Assembly: GCF_031143425.1 (NCBI RefSeq)
Contig: NC_090444.1
Coordinates: forward strand, 1,354,396,323 to 1,354,460,322
Origin: Pleurodeles waltl
Taxonomy: Eukaryota; Chordata; Amphibia; Caudata; Salamandridae
Length of the DNA stretch: 64,000 nucleotides
Direction: 5' to 3'
The position numbers and the translations under genes are program-made. Below the pieces are notes generated by a model. The model had not been told where the DNA came from, did no database searches, and saw only the letters and a list, made by a program, of their open reading frames with translations. Shown in pieces: positions 1-12,377 of this stretch. Within the stretch, counting starts at the first letter, position 1. Every line of letters begins with the position of its first letter.

Positions 1-1269
1 GCCTTACAATCGGCCCTAAAGAGTCAGGCTACCATTTTAGCCAGTAACCAACTAGTGCATGAAACCGCATTACAAAAGTTAACCGATACAATAGCGGCCA
101 GTAAGGTGCATCCAAACGTTCCTAGTTCGGTCCTACAAAAATACCAAGAGGGGGAAGACCCAGATTCGTTTTTTACTAACTTTGAGAGAGTAGCCTCATC
201 TGCTCAATGGCCAGAGGACCGCTGGGGTCAGTATGTGGCACCCCTGCTTACTGGATTCCTACAGACAGCATACCAGGCCGCCAACCCTGATGGTACTACC
301 CCTTACAAAGACATAAAAAAAAGTATCCTGGCGCGAGTAGGACACGATACGGAATATTATCGGTTAAAATTTAGGAAAATAAAGTGGAGTACGAACGAAG
401 ACCCTCGCTCCTTCTATTTTCGGGTAAGGGACTTGGCTCTAAAATGGTTGGGACCCATAGGGACAACCCAGGAGGATGTCATTAAGACAATTATTTTAGA
501 ACAGTATTTAGATTCCTTACCTCCTAGTACCAAGAACTGGATCCGACAACACCCAAAGGTGGACACTGAGGTTGCTATTGATTTGGTTTGTGCTTACCGT
601 CGCTCCGCAGAAATGAAACCCTTATCTCCAAGACCATTCCAAAAACCTCCCACCCCTACATCAAAACCAGCTCCCATGTATTTCACGGAAGAAACCCGGT
701 TTCCTAAACCCATAGAACATCACCCTATGCAGTCCCCACAATGTTTCCATTGCGGGGAGTGGGGCCATATTGCAAGAATATGTCCTAAGAAAGCTGAAGG
801 ACCGGAACCCATGGAAATTGGGGTCACTCGGCGTAGAGTTCTCTGTACAGGGAAAGGGAATGAGAAATTTAAATACGATGTCACCATAAATGAACGGCCC
901 ATTTCTGCATTAGTAGATTCAGGATGCAGCCAATCGGTAATCAGGAAAAACCTAATCCCTCTTAATACTTCAGCTACTGATCCGTGGGTCTCGATCTGCT
1001 GTATACATGGAGACAAAGGAAGCTATCCCCTTGCAGTTGTTAAAATTGAATGGGGCCCCTTTCAGGATATGGTTCCAATAGGGGTTATGGATCGACTAAT
1101 CGAGGACTGCATTATAGGAACTGATTATATTCGATTCTATGATCTATTAGACCAAATCCGCGGGCCTATCGTAAATCCCGAATGGTGGCCCGAAGCCCCT
1201 TTTTCCAATTCTACAATTGAAGATACTCCCAACCGGAAGAAACTCACGCGAAATGAGAAAAGACGCTAG
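1..1269 (+). CDS. Gag-protease of Gmr1-like LTR element 1 (5' end outside window)
   Basis: The frame is already open at base 1, so the true start lies upstream; the first ATG in the window is at 55. Numbering from that ATG, residues 25-115 look like a capsid N-terminal domain. Residues 117-181 resemble a SCAN/capsid C-terminal domain, with the core ALKWLGPIGTTQEDVIKTII followed by LEQYLDSLP. A canonical CX2CX4HX4C zinc knuckle, CFHCGEWGHIARIC, sits at 230-243. A retropepsin-type active site, ALVDSGCSQS, follows near 286-295. Capsid, nucleocapsid and protease therefore lie in one frame, which closes at 1267-1269. There are no internal stops, so this gene is much better preserved than elements 3 and 4. 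The family assignment is supported by the integrase-first pol directly downstream. Confidence 0.85.
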   Translation, partial: ALQSALKSQATILASNQLVHETALQKLTDTIAASKVHPNVPSSVLQKYQEGEDPDSFFTNFERVASSAQWPEDRWGQYVAPLLTGFLQTAYQAANPDGTTPYKDIKKSILARVGHDTEYYRLKFRKIKWSTNEDPRSFYFRVRDLALKWLGPIGTTQEDVIKTIILEQYLDSLPPSTKNWIRQHPKVDTEVAIDLVCAYRRSAEMKPLSPRPFQKPPTPTSKPAPMYFTEETRFPKPIEHHPMQSPQCFHCGEWGHIARICPKKAEGPEPMEIGVTRRRVLCTGKGNEKFKYDVTINERPISALVDSGCSQSVIRKNLIPLNTSATDPWVSICCIHGDKGSYPLAVVKIEWGPFQDMVPIGVMDRLIEDCIIGTDYIRFYDLLDQIRGPIVNPEWWPEAPFSNSTIEDTPNRKKLTRNEKRR

Positions 1270-1422
1270 AAAACCCGGTATCAGGAAGCCCTAAAGATTA
1301 CGGAAGGTCCTAAGATAGTAGCAGAAATTAGCAGCGGTCCCATCTCCTTCCGAACCAGCCAGAGAGAAGACCCTACCCTTTCCCACGCCTGGAGCTCGGC
1401 CAAAACAGAGATCACCAATGAG

Positions 1423-3513
1423 GTGGGTCCTTATTTTCTTGTCAAGAAAAACCTCCTATACCGAATAACTATGACTGGTACAGGAGAAACCAAGCAACAA
1501 TTAGTAGTCCCTGAACCATTTCGGGCCCAAGTACTGTTTTTAGCCCATAACCAACCCGGGGGAGGTCATTATGGCCGGGAGAAAACAGAAGAATATCTTA
1601 TGCGAAAATTTTATTGGCCCGGAGTATATGCCCAGATACGCAGATACTGTTCCCAATGTCCTAGATGCCAATTAACTGAACCAGGAATGCCCAGGAAAGC
1701 ACCGCTATACCCTTTACCCATTATTGATATCCCTTTTAAACGGGTGGGTATGGACCTAGTTGGGCCCCTACTTCCCTCTTCTAAAGGACATACTTACATT
1801 TTAGTCATAGTCGACTATGCGAGTAGATACCCCGAAGCCATACCCCTCTCCAGCATGACAACCAAAACAGTAGCACAAGCCATGATCACAGTGTTTTCCC
1901 GAATAGGTTTTCCCCAGGAAATACTTACAGATCAAGGTACACCCTTTGTGTCAAAACTCATGAAACAAATATGTCAGATACTAGGGATCACCCAACTAAG
2001 GACCTCGGTCTATCATCCCCAAACAGACGGGTTGGTAGAACGATATAACCGCACTATAAAGACACTGCTGCGGAAAACTGTGGATGAATCCGGCAGCAAC
2101 TGGGATCAGAAGCTTCCCTTGGTCCTGTATGCCATACGAACCCACGAACAGTCTTCTACGGGACACAGTCCCTTTGAATTAGTTTTCGGGAGACAACCTC
2201 ATTGTCTCCTAGATATGGCCACCGAAACGTGGGAGGAAGAGCAGGAAGAAGGGAAACCCCTAATTGACTATATCCACCAACTCAAAAGTCAGTTACAGAC
2301 CCTCTGGGAAGACGTCCATAGTCATTTAGTCACGGCTCAAGCACAGCAAAAATCATACTATGACAGGGGAAGCAAAATACGCTCTTTTCTCCCAAATGAC
2401 CAAGTCCTCATCATGCGGCCTACCTCTGATCATAAACTGATTGCTAAATGGCAAGGACCCTATAGGGTGATTAGAGCAGTCTCTCCTGTTACCTATCTAT
2501 TAGAGATGAATACCTGCCCGAGGAAAACACAAATTTACCATATGAATTTGCTAAAACAATGGAGACCTTCAGAGGAAACTGAGGAACAAACGGCTACTGG
2601 TTGTTTTGTCTCCTCATTCAAAGAAAAGGAAATACACCTATGCCCTTTAAGAATATCACATCCAGAAGAGAAACCCACTATTAACAAGGAACTAGCCGAA
2701 ACTGAGAAAAAACAATTATACGCACTGATCGAACAACATCCCCAATTCTTTTCAGAAATACCAGGAAAAACTTCCTTGATATATCACCACGTTAAAACAC
2801 CTGTAGGACACGTAGTACGTCTTCGGCCTTATCGCATCCCTGAAACTCGAAAACCCATAATCGAAACTGAAGTCGAAAAAATGTTGGCACTAGGTGTCAT
2901 TGAACCCTCTAACAGTCCCTGGAATTCCCCTGTAGTATTGGTTCCTAAACCAGACGGATCGATTAGATTTTGTATTGATTTTCACAAACTTAATGAGATC
3001 TCCCTGTTCGACACATACCCTATCCCCAGAGTAGATGACATCCTAGAGAAACTAGGGAAAGCCCGTTACTTATCCACCCTTGATTTAACAAAGGGGTATT
3101 GGCAGATCCCCCTCCATCCCGATGCCAAAGAAAAAACAGCCTTCTCAACCTCCTCCGGCCTCTACCAATTCACAGTCTTACCTTTTGGTCTTCACGGCGC
3201 TCCCGCAACTTTCCAGCGCCTGATGGATCGAATCTTAAAACCCTTCCAGATCTTTACTGCAGCTTACCTAGACGACATTATTATCTTTAGCGAAACCTGG
3301 CAAGATCACTTACTACATCTTCATACAATCTTTTCCGCCTTAACCGAGGCCGGTTTAACTGCCAACCCTAAGAAATGTTTACTAGGAAACACTGAAGTCT
3401 CATATCTAGGTTATGTCATAGGGAACGGCACTCTACAACCGCAGAAAAACAAAGTGGAGGCCATACTCCAAGCTGCGAACCCAGAACGAAGAAAGATCTA
3501 CGATCATTCTTAG
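1423..3513 (+). CDS. Pol of element 1: integrase followed by reverse transcriptase
   Basis: Integrase comes first. The zinc-binding residues are H42, H49, C79 and C82. The catalytic triad is D111 (GMDLVGPL), D170 (LTDQGTPF) and E206 (GLVERYNR), with D,D35E spacing. A GPY/F-like segment (WQGPYRV) lies near 343-349. Reverse transcriptase follows from about residue 465, with [28 protein letters not shown] and the active-site box [10 protein letters not shown] (D617, D618). Ordinary Ty3/gypsy pol is RT-RNase H-integrase; the reverse order marks the Gmr1-like lineage. A stop and about 150 bases separate this frame from gag, so initiation or frameshifting is unresolved; 1423 is only the first ATG. 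Near 3483 a frameshift ends the frame early and moves the RNase H into another frame. Confidence 0.88.
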   Translation: MGPYFLVKKNLLYRITMTGTGETKQQLVVPEPFRAQVLFLAHNQPGGGHYGREKTEEYLMRKFYWPGVYAQIRRYCSQCPRCQLTEPGMPRKAPLYPLPIIDIPFKRVGMDLVGPLLPSSKGHTYILVIVDYASRYPEAIPLSSMTTKTVAQAMITVFSRIGFPQEILTDQGTPFVSKLMKQICQILGITQLRTSVYHPQTDGLVERYNRTIKTLLRKTVDESGSNWDQKLPLVLYAIRTHEQSSTGHSPFELVFGRQPHCLLDMATETWEEEQEEGKPLIDYIHQLKSQLQTLWEDVHSHLVTAQAQQKSYYDRGSKIRSFLPNDQVLIMRPTSDHKLIAKWQGPYRVIRAVSPVTYLLEMNTCPRKTQIYHMNLLKQWRPSEETEEQTATGCFVSSFKEKEIHLCPLRISHPEEKPTINKELAETEKKQLYALIEQHPQFFSEIPGKTSLIYHHVKTPVGHVVRLRPYRIPETRKPIIETEVEKMLALGVIEPSNSPWNSPVVLVPKPDGSIRFCIDFHKLNEISLFDTYPIPRVDDILEKLGKARYLSTLDLTKGYWQIPLHPDAKEKTAFSTSSGLYQFTVLPFGLHGAPATFQRLMDRILKPFQIFTAAYLDDIIIFSETWQDHLLHLHTIFSALTEAGLTANPKKCLLGNTEVSYLGYVIGNGTLQPQKNKVEAILQAANPERRKIYDHS

Positions 3514-4103
3514 GCTTAGTAGGATACTACCGACGATTTATCCCCGGTTATTTGACCATTGCAGCCCCTCTGACTGACCTTCTGACTAAACAAAGCACCA
3601 CGAAACTTGCCCCATTCACCGACACCCAACAGGGTAGTTTTGAATGATTAAAACGGTCCCTTACCACAGACCCCATACTAAAATGTCCTGATTTTTCAAA
3701 AAGTTTTCACTTATATACTGATGCTTCGGACGTCGGTCTCGGAGCGGTACTCACCCAGCCTGATGAAGCAGGATTCGACCACCCCGTAGTTTTTTTAAGT
3801 AGAAAACCGTTTCCACAAGAGACCCATTACCCGACTATCGAAAAAGAATGTCTCGCCATCAAATGGGCAGTTGACTATTTGCAGTATTATCTATTGGGCA
3901 GGTCCTTCGTCTTATTTACTGACCATGCCCCTCTCACCTGGCTTGCCTCTCACAAGGACTCTAACTCTAGAATACTGAGATGGTTCCTAGAATTGCAACC
4001 ACTTACGTTCCAGGTACGCCACATTCCTGGTTCCCAACAGGGTCCCGCCGACTACCTCTCCCGGTTTCCTCCTTCATCCTCCTCGGTCCTCGAACAGTCC
4101 TGA
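3483..4103 (+). pseudogene. RT connection and RNase H of element 1, frameshifted
   Basis: After the frameshift near 3483 the pol reading continues in another frame with a Ty3-type tether ([15 protein letters not shown]). RNase H motifs follow: LYTDASDVGLGAVL (first Asp), TIEKECLAIKWAV (Glu) and LFTDHAPLTWL (second Asp), then HIPGSQQGPADYLSRFP. An in-frame TGA at about 3645 interrupts it. The segment ends with a stop at 4101-4103, directly before a purine-rich stretch and a probable LTR. With one shift and one stop, element 1 cannot make a complete pol as it stands, but the damage is light and suggests fairly recent activity. Confidence 0.82.
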
Positions 4104-4104
4104 T

Positions 4105-4118
4105 CATGGGAAGGGGAC
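4105..4118 (+). other. Polypurine tract of element 1
   Basis: A purine run (GGGAAGGGGA) lies between the end of RNase H and a TGTAGAC start, the usual position for the plus-strand primer of an LTR retrotransposon. Confidence 0.5.
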
Positions 4119-4762
4119 TGTAGACGGGTCTCGGAGACCGCGTCTTCCTTACCCCGGATCCGCCATTCTTCTGCAGGCTTCCCAGAGACGGCGTTACGTT
4201 CCCCTGGCAACAAGGGAACGCCGCGCCGTAACAGCTGTAGCGACTTCCGGGTTCTGATCGGTGAAAAGAGGAAGGACAACGATCCTGGGGAGGAGAACGC
4301 GACGGAGGAAACGCCGACCGCGGGAGCAGACAGACCGGCAGCAACACCGAAGACGCAGAAGCCCGATTGCAGAAGGAGTGAAGAGACGCTGAAAACGGTG
4401 AACGGAGAGACACCGAGGACGCGAGAACTCCGCCACGACCCCGGAGGGTCGTGGCTTAAGAAGGTACGGTCCCTCCTAGGGGCAGGAGGGTTACAGGGAA
4501 CCATGAGCACTGGGAAAGGGCACCAGGGAGGCGGGAGGAAAGCCGGGGAGGGTTATTGAGTTACAAGGGAAGGGGAAGAAAAGGAACCCGGCACTGCACG
4601 GACACCCGGAAACCCAAACCCCACATCCGACACCCCCTCACGGACCCACCCTGCTTGCTGCCCTTCCCTCTATGAGCACAATAAACAAAACCCGATCCCA
4701 CAGAAGGACTTACCCGTTTCTTTCTTTTCCTTCATGCCCGGGATCTGAGGGAGACGGTCACA
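4119..4762 (+). repeat. Probable 3' LTR of element 1
   Basis: It begins TGTAGAC right after the purine tract and may end GGTCACA at 4762, giving imperfect TG...CA termini. An AATAAA signal lies near 4684 with a pyrimidine-rich stretch after it. The 5' LTR is outside the window, so the right end is uncertain and could lie anywhere up to about 4850. Open frames on the minus strand here are incidental. Confidence 0.5.
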
Positions 4763-4853
4763 GCTTCCATTGCCGGGACAGACCAGAGGGAGAGGAATCC
4801 GAAGGAAGAAAGAAACACGTTAAGAAGAGACGAAACCCGAGACTTACCTAAAC

Positions 4854-7133
4854 CTATAAACCCTGAACAAGTGAATATCCTGTGAAATAGAAACAGAGAA
4901 TAAAACTTAAAACATAAAATCCATATACCACCTCTCTGACTCTGCTTGATCTGCTCGTATATAAACCCACCACAGCCATATTTTTACAGAACACAAAAAG
5001 GTTTTCCAAAAGCTCGGTTAAACCAAGCGCTGTTTTAGAAAGTAATAAGGTGTCATTGGCAAAAAATAAACATGCTGTTTTGGTCTCACCTATTTTTAGT
5101 GAATCATTTTCACAATCATACAAATAGATTAACATGCATTAATGTATAAAGGTAAAAGTGTAGGGGCCAAGACATACCTTTGTCGGACTCCTTTTTGAAT
5201 TAGAATTTCATCTGATAATTGCCCATCCATGCCCCATGTAACGCTCGTGAAATTTCCAGAATACAAGTCTTTATCAAACCTAACAGCCCTCTAGTACACC
5301 ACGTCTCGACAAGGTCTCCCACAGTTTAGCAGGAGGAACTAAATTGAATCCAGACTTGATATCTACAAAGGTAACAGTCTCCCAGTATCCAAGTCAACGG
5401 ATTTCCACTTTATCGTGAGGAACTGAAAAATGTGATCCACTGTACTTGTCTTCTATCTAAATCCTGCTTGCAAATGGCACAACATGTTTTCTTCCAAGAC
5501 CCAGTCCCAAAGTCTGACTAATATTTGACAGCAAAATATTTTTGAAATTATCTATCAGACTAATGGGTCTGTAGATGCCAGGAGCCAACCTCGCTCTCTT
5601 TTTATCGATAGGGATTATAATTGCACCTATCCAGGAGCTAGGAAGATAACTTCCTGTCAGACACATGATTTATATGAGGGACCCCATGTCTTCACGTCAG
5701 ATCCATACAACTCTATACAGATCTTATCTAACCCCAGGGCTTTCCCTGGTTTCTGCACCACAATAGCTGCCTCAGTTTCCTTTAAAGTAAAGGCAGCAAA
5801 AGATCCAACCACCTTCACTTTATTACAAAACACAGTTTTATTGCCTAAAACTTTAATTGTGCTGACTCTGCTTTATATGAAGTGGTAAAAAGAGACCCAG
5901 TCTTCAGCTGAGATGTGGCAATCTGGTCTAAAATTCTTGTAACGCCCATTTTGGGATCCCGGGAGCCAGAAATGCCTACTGTCATTTTCCTTTGAGGTTA
6001 TTAGTAACTCATTCCATATGGTCTCTTCCCATTTTGCCTTACTAGTTTTAAAAGCATCTGAATAAGCTCGTCTGAGCTATCACAGGTTTTTCTTCTGTTT
6101 TAATGCCTCTAAGAGCTTGTTCTTGGCTTGTCTGCATCTCCTATCAAGCCATTTGTTGACTTTCCCTAAGCTCAGTTGCTTTCTTCCTTTAAATTACTTG
6201 ACAAATAAAGACATCAAGTAAAGGAAAAACTACTTGTGTTTGGACACTATTTGATCAGGGACAGGATCTCTGGATATAAGATCTGCCAGTTGGATGGTGG
6301 CCAAGTAATGAGTCTTTGCCACCAGGTCAGCTGACTTCACAAAATTGTACCAATTAATAGTGCGCTGATTACTGGACACAACTACTGGGAGCATGGCATC
6401 CTGTTTGCTCAAGTCCCTCTCCCCGTCTAAAGGACAACCTATCCCAGTTTACCATGATGGGAAACTGATCACTGTTTTGTTGCTTGCCTACCCACAAATC
6501 TACAATCTCATACCATATCTTTTTATCGATAAGAACGTAATCAATAAAACTATTGTAGTTTCCACAGGAAAAAGTTGGCTTGGCAGAGCTGTCGAAGTGA
6601 AAACGGCCATTCCCTGACTGCAAGCCAAATAAGACCATGAGATCTATGATCTTAGAGGTGTTAGCACTGATTTTAGGCTGCCTGCTGGTTGTAAAAAGGG
6701 GTTGAATTCCCCACAATCGGTCTTCCTCCTGTATGAGATCTAAAAATTGAGGGTAAGGTTCCAATGACACGTTAAAATCTCTTGCAATAACATACTTAAA
6801 GGAGAACTCTGCTAATAATATGCTCAAAAGACTAATGGTTTTGGAAATTTGGCTAGAGGAACCGGGTGTGTTATAAATATTGACAAGCAAAAGTGAGGGA
6901 CCCTGTTTTGGAATGATACTAATTGCTAAGATATTAGGTGAATCAACATATATTTCCTTTATGCTACAGCTTGGAGATATTTTTTTCCATGTAATAAGGC
7001 CCCCCACTGTCCTCCCTACAATTGAAGGAATAGCCTCCTTACAGAAGGAATTGTAGCCCTGTCTGTGCACATTTGTGGTAGCCCAAGTCTCCTGAAATAA
7101 ACATACTAAATTATGGATAAACAGGCCCTAATC
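4854..7133 (-). pseudogene. LINE ORF2 (APE endonuclease plus reverse transcriptase), decayed
   Basis: Read on the minus strand from about 7133. An apurinic-type endonuclease begins with a QETW segment, then GRTVGGLITW, a mutated ARDFNVSLEP box (normally GDFN) and SDQFPIMV (normally SDH). Reverse transcriptase pieces follow: SWIGAIIIPIDKKRARLAPG then YRPISLID (5457-5666), and CLFFANDTLLLSKT (4854-5135), where the catalytic FADDT box has become FANDT. Frameshifts and stops separate the pieces. This is a non-LTR retrotransposon in the same orientation as the ORF1 remnant next to it. I cannot assign a clade with confidence. It is clearly dead. Confidence 0.75.
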
Positions 7134-7169
7134 CACATTGTCAACCTTACTCCTTATGCCTGCAATGTT

Positions 7170-8807
7170 CCATACGATTAGGGAGAAGGAAACAGAGTGC
7201 TTTTCTGTAAATAATGTAGAAGGGTCCCATCCCCCAAACATTGCGGAGTCAAGTCCAATGATGGTCTCCTTGAGCCGACTTTTTTATTGTCTTTTGTGGC
7301 AATATTATAGTGGGGCACACTCTCTCTTGTAGTCGATAAAATCCTACTAGTTGGAGCTCGGGCGTTTACACTTTGAGATGATACATTCACAACATCATGT
7401 GGAGTGGGCACTGTCAGTAGTCAATCTACATCTGATAACCTATCATCATTTATATCTGAGATCAATCTCAAACGCCTGGCCTCATCGTCCCCTGTCCTCC
7501 TGGTATTAGTTGTTGTTTGTGCCCTCTGGACTATCGTCTGGTACTCGGGCCGTTGCCTTTTAAAAATAATATTCGAGCCATTTGGAAGCAAGGATTGGGG
7601 TTCCATAAATAGCAAACCCTCCACCAAGTCCAGGGTGGCCAGTTTTATTTAAATCCTATTCTATTACCTTGCTCCCTCTGCAACGCATTTTACAAATTGC
7701 ATCTCTAAATATACAATTGATCGACATTTTCTTAGGTGTCTTATCCAACGGATGATCTTATTCTTTAATGACATAATGCCTTCAAGAGAATTTGTTGGTC
7801 ATTTGGGCACTTTACACGTATATACCAAATGACCCTGTCTATTGCCCAAGGCAGTTTGCCACCTTTCCATGTGGTTTGAGGCTATGAGGGGGCACTTGTT
7901 GACACTGAGGCTACTATAACCACCAAGCCTGTCTTCTCTTTTGTCTATACTTCAGTTTTCCAGGGTCATCCTTTTCAATTGGCTACTTGTTGAGCATTGG
8001 CACACTTAAGACATGCTAATTTCAAGGAGGTATGTAAAACATAGTTTGTGACCCTAACAGAAAGCCTCTCTATGTCTCCTTTCTCCACAGATGGGACCTT
8101 GGCCGATGTTTGCAGTAGGGACCCACCTCCGTCGGCATTGTTTTCATCACATTGACCTAGTTTCTTAACTCAATAACAAGCTTGATGGCCTCTTTCAGAG
8201 TGATGTCATAAATGTCCTGTGGGTTAAACGCTGTGGGATTTACATCAGTTGTAACATTAACTGCTGGAAGATCAATACTTTCTAATGGTGCAAAACGATT
8301 AGAACTAGCTACCTCATGCGCAATTATATTCCTGGGAGGAGGGATAGTGCCAACATCCTGGGCAGAACTTGAGTCACTTGTTGCTACACAAACATTTTCT
8401 TGGAACCCCAGAGCACAAGGGAGCAGTAGTAGCATTAACTGTTGCCCCTTTGTGGGAAGGTTTCGATTTGCAAAAGGCTAATACGTTACCACTGTTGGGC
8501 CCCTTCCCCAAGCCTATGTCTTCCCCTTTAAGAATAATTTCCACCTCTTGGATTAAAGTATCTATTTCACAGGAGAAATGCATGCTCCAGTCGCTGGCCC
8601 CAAAGCACTTTTTTTTGCCCATCTACACCTGGTTTGTGCTCCTTCCTGGGATGCAATAATTACAATTACGCTCTGCCTAGTGCATTTCTTCAGGCAGGTC
8701 TTTCTCCACGCTATAGATAATTTTGATTTACCACCCTTATTCCTGAGTTGATTTAATTGCCACCTGCCTTGGGGGAAATTGCTAATATCCTTACCTCCCC
8801 ACTTCAA
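7170..8807 (-). pseudogene. LINE ORF1-like remnant
   Basis: Several overlapping minus-strand frames lie immediately upstream of the endonuclease ORF of the LINE, where ORF1 belongs. The clearest piece is 8157-8435 (contains ASSNRFAPLESIDLP). Between about 7800 and 8060 there are spaced Cys/His residues resembling gag-type zinc knuckles, split by stops. Piece 7421-7627 is rich in Arg, Asp and Thr. No single frame is intact. The assignment rests mainly on position and strand. The plus-strand frames in the same interval are shadows. Confidence 0.45.
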
Positions 8808-8889
8808 CTATTGAAGCTAATTGGCTTGCTGAAGCATTCTCCTCTCAGGTACACCCTGATTTTCCTATTGTGCCCTCACCCCATCCATC

Positions 8890-10300
8890 ATGGCTGGTTA
8901 TGCGGAAGATTCTGGGGAAGGTGCTTACTATGATGACTTTCTGAGGTCCTTCAAGCCAATACTTAGTCTATACACTTAACACTGGGGTGAGCCGCATGGT
9001 AAATGTGGCCTTGGCTCAGGCTATACAACCTATTAAACAACACTTGTTGGGCTTTGCTGAACAACAGCTCCCTGGTACTGCACCTGGCAGCTGCAAGAAT
9101 CCCTCAATCCCCAAGGAGTCACCCAGCTCAAAATCGAATACTAACCCTCACATGGCTGATTCTGAACAATTTGTTAGGTCCTTGGCCAGAGACCACGACT
9201 ATACCACCTCTCATTCTGTCACCAAAATGACTACTCTGGAGGATTCAGACTCTTCTTCTTTTACCCAGAGCCCTGAGCATGGGGATGATTACCCCTCTCC
9301 GTAAATACAAGATGAAGTCATGCCACTCACAGGTGGTCTCGCAATCTCTTAAGGTCCTCAATTTCAAACCTGCGGATATCATTGATCCTAGGTCGTCCTT
9401 CTAGACCCCTTCATCCGAAGTGGCGAAATAAGTACAAGCCCACATATGGCAACATTTTTATGAGGACGTCCGATCTCAGCTGAGATCAGAGTGCCCCAGA
9501 CCAGCCTACCCTACCACTACCTGAAAAAAACTCCAAAGACCCTATGAAGGGCATTGACCCTGCATGGCAAGGATGTCAAGACAAGCTCCTGGATGTCTCT
9601 GGTCCTTTTACAAAAATACTTGAGATGTTTTTCCACGCTAAGGAATCTGGGACTCCCATCGATCCCGAAGTTCTGGTTAGCTGGGCTCAATGGGCTTTGG
9701 GTTTTCAGTGAAACGCTAACTGTGCTATTTCCAGTGAACGGCTCTGTCTCATACTTATCAAGATAGACCGATAATTGATTGATCTGGCCACTTCTGAGTC
9801 AGGACCCTTGGCTCAAAGGTTACTATTCGGAACCCCTTTCCTCAAGGAATTATCTAAATTTGCAGCAACATATGCATAGCTGAATAAGGCCCAGGGACCC
9901 ATCAAGAAAGTTCTTCGCCCCCTTTTTACTAGGGCAGGATGCATTAGAGGGCAAGCCTTCAGCCACAGCTACTACCATGGTACTCAGAGAGGCTACTGCC
10001 ATCAATCCAAAAGCAGCTACCAGGATTCTTCATCCACCTTCTACCCCTCCCGCCCTCGGGCAAGTTGCTATCACTTCCATAGAGCAAAGTCCAGAGGCTC
10101 CCAAGCCGCATTTCAGGATACCAGTTCTACAGATGAGCCTACTTTCAATATCAGATGTGATTTTGTGGGGAAAGAACTGGATTATTTCTAGACAACTGAC
10201 AAGAGATTACTCAGGGCACCTGGCTTTCTAGACTCAATACAGGGATACAAGTTGGAAATCTATGATTCCCCAGCTCAGAGTTGTTCCCATTCCAAGATGT
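8890..10300 (+). pseudogene. DIRS Gag remnant
   Basis: The ATG at 8890 opens a short acidic N-terminus that soon meets a stop. The sequence then continues in changing frames (8987-9304, 9554-9766, 9977-10231) with DIRS-Gag-like segments such as FAEQQLPGTAPGS and, in another frame, residues around DPEVLVSWAQWALGF. At least five stops or shifts are present. The function would be capsid formation. Identification comes from similarity of pattern and from lying directly upstream of a DIRS RT. Confidence 0.55.
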
Positions 10301-11740
10301 ATTTTTCCTGACAAGATCAGGAGTTCATATCCTCCGATGTTTCAAGATCTCTCCTTGTCAAAGGGGCCATAGAGGAACATTTTTTCACCACTGCAGCTCC
10401 TCAGTCTCATATTCCTAGTGGAAGAGAAGGGAGGCAGATCCTGCTTAGTTCGAAATCTGAGAGACTTCAATAGGAGGATTGTCTACCCCCATTTCAAGAT
10501 GCAGGGCATCCACTTGTTAAGAGATATTCTACGGGAAGGGGATTGGATGGTTTGCATGGATTTGAAGGATGCCTACTTGACCATTCCTATTTTCCCACTC
10601 ATCAACAGTTCCTGCAGTTTCTTTGGCATGGGCGCTGCTACAAGTATAGGTTCAACCCCCTCGGCCCGTCTTCAGTCCCTTGGTACTTAAAAGTAATGGG
10701 ATGGATAGCAGAATCACTTCGAGCCAGAGGTGTCTGTCTGATAATTTATCTAGACAATATCATCATAATGGACCAACGGCCCCTTCTAATCCTGACTCAT
10801 CTGGAATGGGCAATTTCTCTTTTTCAGGACTTGAGCTTGATTGTCAACAATCAGAAGTCCATTCTGATCCCTTCACAGTGGGTGGACTTTCTAGCGTTTC
10901 AGGTGGATTCCATACTAGCCCAATTTCTTTTCCCCCTCTCATGATCTGCAACATCAAGAAAGAACTGACATTGATGCTGTATAATTGAGATGCATAGCCC
11001 ATATGGTGAGCCTGCTATCATCTACGATTCAGGCTATTTTCCAGGGTCCCCTCCATTATCCGGCCCTACAACATCTGAAAATTTCTCACCTCCAGAAGAG
11101 CACAGTTATTCGTATCTCATTCCCCTATTCTCAGGGGCCAGGACAGAAATTCACTGCTGGCTGGAACACATGGATGCCCCGGAATGGCAGAACGGTATTT
11201 GGATCATCTCCAGAGATCGTGATCGAGTCCGATGCCAGCCGTTAGGGTGGGAAGCCCGATTCAGCCCAATATTCACGGGAGGCCATTGGTCCAGAGCGGA
11301 ACTGGCCCTGCATATCAATTGCTTGGAACTCTTGGTGGGCTACTTTGCGATCTGCAGCCTCCCCTTGGAGAAGTAGGACTGCTGCATCCTCCTTCAGATG
11401 GACAACATCTCTGCTGTGAGATATGTCAACAGGTTGGGGAGGACGAAGTCCCGCAATCGTTGCAGAGATTGCCAAGGATTTCTGACTCTTTTGCCTTTAA
11501 CAACGGATATCCAACGGCGGAATAGCTTCTTTCCCTCCAATGCCTTGGAGGTCCTTTCTTGATAGATCTCTTTGCCACTCGGCTCAACTGGCAGCTTAAT
11601 CGTTTTTTCAGCTAGCGTCCGGATCCAGAGGTGTTAGGGACTGATGCTTTCCTTCAGGATTGGTCTCCGTTCCTGGGTAATGCATTCCCTTCTTTAATGA
11701 TGATCCCCAGGTCGCCCGAGGGCACAGCTGAGTCTAGTTA
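10300..11740 (+). pseudogene. DIRS reverse transcriptase and RNase H, decayed
   Basis: The RT core runs across frames. VYPHFKMQGIHLLRDILREG and WMVCMDLKDAYLTIPIF carry the first catalytic Asp. YKYRFNPLG and LIIYLDNIIIMDQ follow; in the latter the YLDD box has become YLDN. RNase H follows at about 10990-11376, with CQPLGWEARF (in another frame), FTGGHWSRAELALHINCLEL and, further on, a DLFATRLN-like segment near 11560. The order and the motif spellings match DIRS rather than Ty3/gypsy. The mutated active site and several shifts show that it is inactive. Confidence 0.75.
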
Positions 11741-11772
11741 CTCCCTTCTGGAGGGCTCAGGCCTGGTTTCCT

Positions 11773-12377
11773 GTGGTTCTGGAAATTAGTTGCTCCACCC
11801 CGGCCCTTCTCCCACCTCTATGGAATATTCTTCTGGACCCTTTGGGCCTTCCTTATCCTCTTGTTCAGTCGGAACGCCTCTCCCTAGTGGCGGAGATGCA
11901 ACAATGGTCCCTCCCAGGACTTTTGCTTGAGTCTACTGACTTCAGCTCCAAGGCCTGGTCCTCAACTACTCACAAGCAATACACTTCAGCTTGGAAGCGC
12001 TGGTGTAATTGGTGTGGTGAACGGGGTGCTGATCCCTCTTCACCAGATTGTTCTTTGATTTAAACATTTTTGTCTTCTTTGGAGGCCTCGGTATGGCATA
12101 CAGGTCTGTGAACAAGTACAGGTCAGCCATTTCCGCAGGTCATTTGCCAAACTGTTAGGGGGGACTCGCTTGTGCAACCCCCCTCAACCGCTTTATTCTT
12201 CCCTATGGGACGTGAATAGTGTCTCACTTTTGTTGGACTCTTGGCCTGCAAATAAATATCTTTCTAGGAAGCAGCTTTTGACGTAAGGGCTTTGGATTTG
12301 GCAGGTAGAGTTTTTTCTACAGACAGTGTGACCTTTTCTATTACACGTCATCCCAAATGTATTACTAGGATGGTTTC
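11773..12377 (+). pseudogene. DIRS tyrosine recombinase, N-terminal part
   Basis: The frame at 11773-12063 carries a core-binding segment (SSTTHKQYTSAWKRWCNWCG) typical of DIRS and Ngaro recombinases, after which stops appear. The coding trace runs to 12377, where the LTR of element 2 begins. The last five bases, GTTTC (12373-12377), are the left copy of the target-site duplication. The catalytic C-terminal part is at 34057-34425. Confidence 0.7.
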
